24,001 nucleotides of DNA from Fragilaria radians (Eukaryota; Bacillariophyta; Fragilariophyceae; Fragilariales; Fragilariaceae): the NCBI GenBank assembly GCA_900642245.1, contig CAAAJI010000003.1, positions 862,224 through 886,224 on the forward strand, read 5' to 3'. The notes below the pieces were generated by a model. It ran no database searches. It saw nothing but the letters and a program-made list of their open reading frames with translations, and was not told the DNA's origin. Shown piece after piece: positions 18,771-24,001 of the stretch. The position numbers and the translations under genes are program-made. Position 1 is the stretch's first letter. Each line of letters begins with the position of its first letter.

Positions 18771-19967
18771 TTGTAATCCTATGCTAAATGATAACAGTAA
18801 AAGACATAAAATTCCACAAATCTCTTGCCGTACCTCAATTGTGCGTCAGGTGATTGATATATCTATTTTAAGGTTACAACTAGCAAAAAATTCAGAAAAA
18901 TTCACAAGGGGAAGAAAAAAGGGTTCTTCATCAATCTTACTTTTATGAAGTTGTCACCTCTCTTGATAAATGTATTGCCGGTGCAGCCATTATCTTAGTT
19001 AATGCACAGCACTTGAATAAGAGCCAAGCTTAATCAGAACGAAAGGAAAAATGAGTCTGATGCATGTTCTGCGAAATTGGTCTGGATGTGGATAATATTG
19101 AAAGTCTATTTTTACAATTAGTGTTAACCAACTAAGAAAGGTTTCACATGCCATTTACGAGAATAAGTTAGAAAACTTGCAGTGTTTGCCTTACTGCATC
19201 ACGAAAAGGTAACACAGCAGTTAAAATTAAGTCCTAGATTTTAAGCTCCCTAAGACATGAACAAAACCTGGCACCTTCCACTTGCAAAATTTGCGCCATC
19301 AACAAGAAGCCTTTGCGAAGTATAGATCATGAGCTCTATGATACTATCACTGTTTTACTCTTTAACTATTCCAGCGTAACAAGTTGTCCGTTGCTTGTAA
19401 TGTAAGACATTTTAACGACAAAGACAATCGCCTTAAATTCGAGCGGCTCTATGAACCTTTACATGGATTTTAAACTGATAGAAAGATGCTACCAGATGAT
19501 AAAGTTCAAGGATAACACCTTTTTGTTGTCCCATGATTACTACTGTAATCTATGAATAGTCTACTTAAGTTTTCTCATGAATTGTCTTCTTGATAAGGGT
19601 TAAAAAATAATTCCTACTGAGTCAGGGATTCAATGTTAGATCATGTGAGCTTGAGCATGATTAAGCAATTTACTTTCATCTTACGTGCCTTTGTGCTGAA
19701 CAGGATACAAATTGATCCAAAATAAATGAGTCATATACCTCTTATCAAGCAGCTCGTACTCGTACATCATTGATATGCATTTAACATTTTGAACTTTCTC
19801 TCACATTCCTTATCAAGTATACTAGTATATGTAAATCGCTTTCTTTCGTAATTTTGGTGAAATACTGGTATGATGACTATCAAGTCAACAACGTTTCAGT
19901 CACATACCTTGTTTCTCACCTCTCACTTCAGTACTTCATCGATGCAAAGTTGAGCTTCAATAGGAAT
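18771..19967. other. Non-coding spacer
   Basis: I see no open frame with protein-like composition and no family match. The left edge should hold the promoter of the aldo/keto-reductase-like gene and the right edge the 3' region of the sulfotransferase gene. Confidence 0.5.
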
Positions 19968-21203
19968 TTATTTTTCGAATAAAACGCTCTGCTCGCTATA
20001 CAAATGTTTTGCGTAGAAGTATAGCTCTAGATCTGCCCAGTTTCGAATTACAATTTTGTTCCATGTCGTACTTCCGGTGGGTACATCAGGATTCTTACCT
20101 GCATCATTGCTGTGCGCAGTTACTTCATCAAGGTGGCATTGATTGATGCTTTTATCTGATTCAACGTTGTACTTCTCCCACCACCCCATGTATTTCTCAA
20201 AACGAGCTATTGAGGCATTGTACCATTCAAAAATACCTACGATGAACTTTTGACGAAGTAATGACTTAGCATTTGCCAAGTCATTGGCTGAAATTTGAGT
20301 GTTTTGATCAATATCGAGTAAAGAGCGCGTGACGAAGTTATCAATTATCTTGTTTGAGTCTGCATAATCATGAATGGACATGGTTGCTAATTGACTATCG
20401 AAATTAGGATCCCATATTGCCGACTGCCTATAGTAGAAAAGGTCGATCTCTCTCTTTACCTAAAGCTTCATGAGAGTAAGAATTTTCGTCTTAAATACCG
20501 TGTGCTCACTTACTGGATGACGCAGCATCACCATAAAACGCCCTGCATTTGATGGTTTCATCAAGCTTGCTAATTCAATAATGCGAGGCGAAATAATTAT
20601 ATCTGCCAATTTCTTGGCTATGACACCCTCAGATGCAAGGATTGATATCCCATCTACACTGATAGGATTTATATTTAGATATTTCCCGAAATCGTCATTA
20701 TGTGTTACTATTTGTGCTGGGGGTGCGTTTGGTATGGCTTTCCCAGTGAAATCACCCTTCGGACTACATTGAACGATTCTCAGACACTTTGCGACGATTG
20801 ACGAAAACGTGGCCCCTCCACTTTTGGCGACATACCAAAATACAGCTTGGTCAGAAGGCTCCGGCGCAGTCCAAACATTTGCAACATGGGAATACATTGA
20901 AGGAACTTTACTGTCGGATGTATCGTACGATTGGAGAAGGAGACGATGTTGGTTTTCGCCAATATGCAAGGTCTTCGCGTCGCGAGCTTTCATATTGTGA
21001 TAAAGATATTGCGAACATATAAAGCATAGAACCCCAATGAGTGTTAAATCTTTGACTTGAGACGACAACATGGATTTTGTTTTCAGTCGAAGGAATAATT
21101 GGCGTTCAAGAAGTCGACGAGATGTGGCAAAATGATGACTGGATGTCCCTCTGTGGTCACTGTGACTTTTTTCATCCAATATATGTCTCGGTCCAAAACA
21201 CAT
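19968..21203 (-). CDS. Membrane-anchored sulfotransferase, two exons
   Basis: The gene is split: exon 1 is 21203-20514 and exon 2 is 20459-19968, with a 54-nt phase-0 intron between. Joined, they encode 393 residues. The protein has a cytosolic N-terminus, a signal-anchor helix at about 53-68 and a lumenal catalytic domain, the layout of Golgi carbohydrate sulfotransferases. These move sulfate from PAPS to sugars or proteins. FWYVAKSGGATF (122-133) is the 5'-phosphosulfate-binding loop. MLRHP at 226-230, at the exon junction, followed by LFYYRQSAIWDP (237-248) from exon 2, gives the family's Arg-His-Pro block and the helix after it. The C-terminal WADLELYFYAKHLY also fits. Without splicing, exon 1 would stop just after the RHP block. 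Met45 (base 21071) is an alternative start that places the anchor near the N-terminus. Confidence 0.85.
20460..20513 (-). other. 54-nt spliceosomal intron in the sulfotransferase gene
   Basis: The donor is GTAAGTGAG directly after the CCA (Pro230) codon and the acceptor is a T-rich CTTTAG at 20460. Removal keeps frame and restores a continuous sulfotransferase Arg-His-Pro motif and following helix. The intron carries an in-frame stop, so retention would truncate the protein. Confidence 0.85.
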
Positions 21204-21269
21204 AAAAGGTACCTCGAAACCTTATATGTTATTGTTGACTTTCCTCTCAAGTATATTTAGGTCAAGTCG

Positions 21270-21735
21270 AAATCCGATATGCGACCAACATATCAACAAC
21301 TCCTATCAATAGGAACACAACAAACAACATAAGCTCATCAACCATCCAATACTCTGACTAATAACTGCATCAATCAACAATTGGTCATTACCTGCATCAG
21401 CCAGCGACTACAACAAATAAGAAGGCAATCAGCTAAACGTTTCCTGAAACAACAATACTAACAAATAAATCAAGGTTATAGCAATATAAATCACAAACTA
21501 TATCAAACCACAATATCAGAAACTGGGAAAACAACACATTAACCAGGATCAAAGCATAGACTATTACATCAGTACATCAGCGACTGTTGATTGCCCAATA
21601 TCATCAGAAAAACAGTGAGCAGATGCAACAAAAATAGCGAAAAGTATCAACCAACAATAAAACAGTTGAAACAAGAAAACAGTTCAAAAAAGAACAAACA
21701 GTAAAAGTAATTGACTCATAACAAGAAAATAGAGT
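21270..21735. other. Strand-skewed A/C-rich tract
   Basis: The plus strand is dominated by A and C, with recurring AACA, CAAC and CATCA words, and is poor in G and T. No frame is protein-like. The skew ends near the decayed coding fragment that starts at 21933, so it may be that element's T/G-rich 3' part on the minus strand. It is clearly unlike the neighbouring spacers. Confidence 0.45.
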
Positions 21736-21932
21736 TTTTTCATGCACAACCATATTGCACAAACAAAATTGACTATGCTATATCTCTCCCAAAGATTAGA
21801 TCATTATATATTGCCCCTAAAATGAACTCAGTTGCAATCGTAGGAACTACTAGTTCCATTCCATAAATGACGTTTTCCTTAGCTTTCTACAGTTCAGGTA
21901 TCCATCTATTTGGAGTAATTTTCAGCATATCA

Positions 21933-22178
21933 AAAATGCCTGTGATTGATCTTCTGGTCAATAAGGACATAAACGGTCGTTCTGGACTTTGGCCCTGATC
22001 GACTAGGGAATTCCAAAGGAATCCCCTTCTCAGCTATAAGAAAGAAATCATCCTAATTTGGTTGATCCTTGATTAAGTAGATAGAATCATGTGGATATGA
22101 TGTGTCAATGATGATTCTCCGCTTTGAAAAGACTGTAGACATGATAATTTCTCTCTTTGGAGCATTGAGATAACCTGC
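21933..22178 (-). pseudogene. Decayed coding fragment, probable mobile-element relic
   Basis: One minus-strand frame is open for 81 codons with a single TAG at 22055. It includes AGYLNAPKREIIMSTVF, IIIDTSYPHDSIYLIKDQP, then FFLIAEKGIPLEFPSRSGPK and TTVYVLIDQKINHRHF, before a TGA at 21932 and more stops. The sequence reads as a real, once-selected protein. I do not recognise the family. Its isolation among stops and repeats favours a transposon fragment over a host gene. Confidence 0.4.
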
Positions 22179-22190
22179 CTATGCGCACAC

Positions 22191-22281
22191 GTTAGATCTA
22201 CTTACTAGAAATGCTAGATGCGCACATATCAAGTTTTCCTAAGGCTGCTGTCAAGGCAAAACATAATGCAGTAGATCTAAC
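22191..22281. repeat. 12-bp inverted repeats flanking 67 bp
   Basis: GTTAGATCTACT (22191-22202) and AGTAGATCTAAC (22270-22281) are exact reverse complements. They lie just upstream of the decayed coding fragment and just before a short (TA)n run at about 22290-22305. They could be terminal repeats of a tiny element or part of a larger element's end. Confidence 0.3.
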
Positions 22282-23140
22282 TTAACATTGTATATATATA
22301 TATATTCACATAAAGATGAATCACCTGTTTTGGGGCTATACCCTTCACTCATTGGAGACTTAATGTGGTGAAGCACCTCTCTAAAGAGTCTCAAACTTAG
22401 AAATGACGTTTTGAATATATATCTTTGCTCAAAGTGCTAGTCCCAAACCTTACCTTTCTTTTTCTTTCTAAGGACTTAAAACATTTCTCGGATATAGTAC
22501 TATGGGGTCTCTTGACTTTAGTAATCATATGCTTACTAGAGACTTTATTACTCTCATGTGATCTGTACTCAAGAAATGTATATCATTTTGTAAAGATTTG
22601 CCTAGGATCCATAAAAATTGATCATATTTAATCTCCTTAGAGCTTGAAACGTGCTAAACATCCAGATGGATGCTCGTGGTATCTTGCTGCAGATAACTTC
22701 AACATAAAGAGTCCTTCTTCCCTAATTAAGCTCGTGCCATTTAAGTCGTTACCAACTCAGGAGCAGCAGTTGGATACACATTTCATTGGTCTTTACGTAA
22801 AATTAAACATCCAAGCTTTTCTGCTGATCTTCATGGAACATCCGATACAGTACCCAAATACACAACAGACAAAAACCAATAAAATACAGAAATATCCAGA
22901 TTTAGGGATTCTTTTCACAAAAAATGTAAGTAACAATTGCAATGCCTTTGAATGCCTTTCTATTATTACTTAACATATGGAAACGACTTTTTGGATAACA
23001 TCTTAAAGAAAATGACAGATAGATTTTGATAACTATAAAAATGTTGAAAGATGACATACATTGAGTTAAGTTCATTAAGATAATAACTAACACTATAGGT
23101 TGTAAGCAATACAGTCTAATAATACTAAAATAAATTACTA

Positions 23141-23200
23141 AGGCTAAGAGATGTGTCTGTGTTCCGATACTGGAGACATCCAAAGTTATCATTAGTATAA
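23141..23200 (-). repeat. Dispersed repeat copy C (reverse orientation)
   Basis: On the minus strand it reads TACTAATGATAAC, TTTGGATGTCTCCAG, then TATCGGAACACAGACACATC followed by TCTTAGCC. It shares the core and the CACAGA and CATCTCTTA blocks with copy A, with small insertions between them. It appears to be the longest or least deleted of the three copies. Confidence 0.5.
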
Positions 23201-23444
23201 AGTAAATAATAGTAGAATTAATATATTCTTATATTTACTCATCTAAATCTAGAATAGGTCACATAAGTAACCATTCTTTCTATACTTTCCACTAATTCAA
23301 TTAAGACATAGTCTTATATGAATTTAGTGGTGCTTAATATTGCTTATAAATGAAGAAGATCATTAATGTCTTTTCAGTACCGTCATATCAATGCGGTAGA
23401 AATAACTGTTACAGATTCTTAATTAGCAAACAGGAATGTAACAA

Positions 23445-23476
23445 GATTCACGATTGATGAATCTAAGTCGTGAATC
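23445..23476. repeat. 9-bp inverted repeat
   Basis: GATTCACGA (23445-23453) and TCGTGAATC (23468-23476) are exact reverse complements around 14 nt. A partial third copy of the word (GATGAATC) sits in the loop. No gene is adjacent and the function is unknown. Confidence 0.25.
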
Positions 23477-24001
23477 TAAGATCACACAGTCTATATGCTA
23501 AGTGTTGAATATAACACGTACGCTAAGGAGACTATGTGGTCAAGGAAACACGTTGCAATTGATTCACAAGAGATCTAGGATAAAAGTAACTTCTTAGATC
23601 ATAATTTACAATTTGTATAAACTCTCAGCGCAGCTTAGAGCACATTTGGTCTAAATGCAAAGGATGGTGAAACTTTTCAAAGTTACTTATCCGTGAAGGA
23701 CGCTAGCAAAAATTCAGAATTTGTTGATAGAATAATATCAGCGTGAAGCATAAGTCATAGCTTTGTCTGAGTTAGATCAATATGATGAGTGGAAAAGCAG
23801 AAAACATACAAGAAGCGCGCATTCAACTACTGAGAGGTCAGAGTCTGACACTTCAGGGGATGTAATCCAAGTTTCTGGAGCCTTTGCGTTAGAGAATGGT
23901 TGTCAAGGTTGATCCTGACCAAAAATTGTCATTTTTTTAATATTTCCTGCCAAGGAGCATACCAATAAGAAATCCAGCTGGAAGCTGGTGCAAAACAAAA
24001 T

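Larger units (their letters stand above)
22282..24001. other. AT-rich region to the window end
   Basis: No gene is supportable. A plus-strand open frame at 22644-22925, without an ATG, runs into a GTAAGT and could be an orphan exon. Near 23645-23740 and 23757-23910 there are short protein-like stretches broken by stops (for example NAKDGETFQSYLSVKDASK). Copy C of the dispersed repeat (23141-23200) and a 9-bp hairpin (23445-23476) are here too. Confidence 0.45.

Noticed and set aside
22290..22305. (TA)n run
   Set aside because: Too short to be a notable microsatellite in AT-rich DNA.

Overview
The window looks like nuclear DNA from a unicellular, AT-rich eukaryotic alga, most likely a diatom or another stramenopile. 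Genes lie on both strands and are separated by 0.06 to 3 kb. They are mostly single-exon, and the one clear intron is 54 nt with a GTAAGT donor and a TTTAG acceptor. There are no operons, ribosome-binding sites or other bacterial signals. The gene set is eukaryotic: a TRM13-type tRNA methyltransferase, a CCA-adding enzyme, an inositol-phosphate kinase, a membrane-anchored sulfotransferase and a transit-peptide-bearing aldo/keto-reductase homologue. The gaps hold decayed retroelement and GCR1-like domain remnants of a kind I associate with diatom genomes. The species cannot be named from sequence alone.

Layout: 1-1154 has no convincing gene. 1155-2501 (+) encodes a TraB-family membrane protein whose C-terminal half carries an apparent LON-like insertion. 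It converges on 2737-3690 (-), a short TRM13 homologue with no N-terminal zinc fingers. 4141-4851 (-) is a decayed gene still readable in one frame through six stop codons, ending in a GCR1-like DNA-binding domain. 6018-7640 (+) is the tRNA CCA-adding enzyme. It converges, 57 bp away, on 7698-8651 (-), a four-helix membrane protein with a Trp-rich tail. 9931-11373 (-) is an inositol-tetrakisphosphate 1-kinase homologue. 12418-12799 (-) is a doubtful small acidic gene. 13184-13925 (-) is a broken retroelement ORF. 13926-17140 is repeat-rich and gene-poor. 17349-18770 (-) is an aldo/keto-reductase-like protein that appears to lack catalytic residues, with a tandem relic of its own 3' end at 17141-17285. 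19968-21203 (-) is a two-exon sulfotransferase. From 21204 to the end there is a strand-skewed A/C-rich tract, another decayed coding fragment and AT-rich DNA.

TRM13 and the CCA enzyme both act on tRNA, but nothing suggests these genes are co-regulated; the order looks like ordinary algal gene scatter. The most unusual points are the TraB/LON-like domain arrangement, the aldo/keto-reductase pseudoenzyme with its tandem 3' relic, the stop-riddled but indel-free GCR1-like relic, and a short repeat present in three dispersed copies (about 5.5, 14.8 and 23.2 kb). I found no rRNA, tRNA or CRISPR array. I saw no system that is clearly new as a whole.
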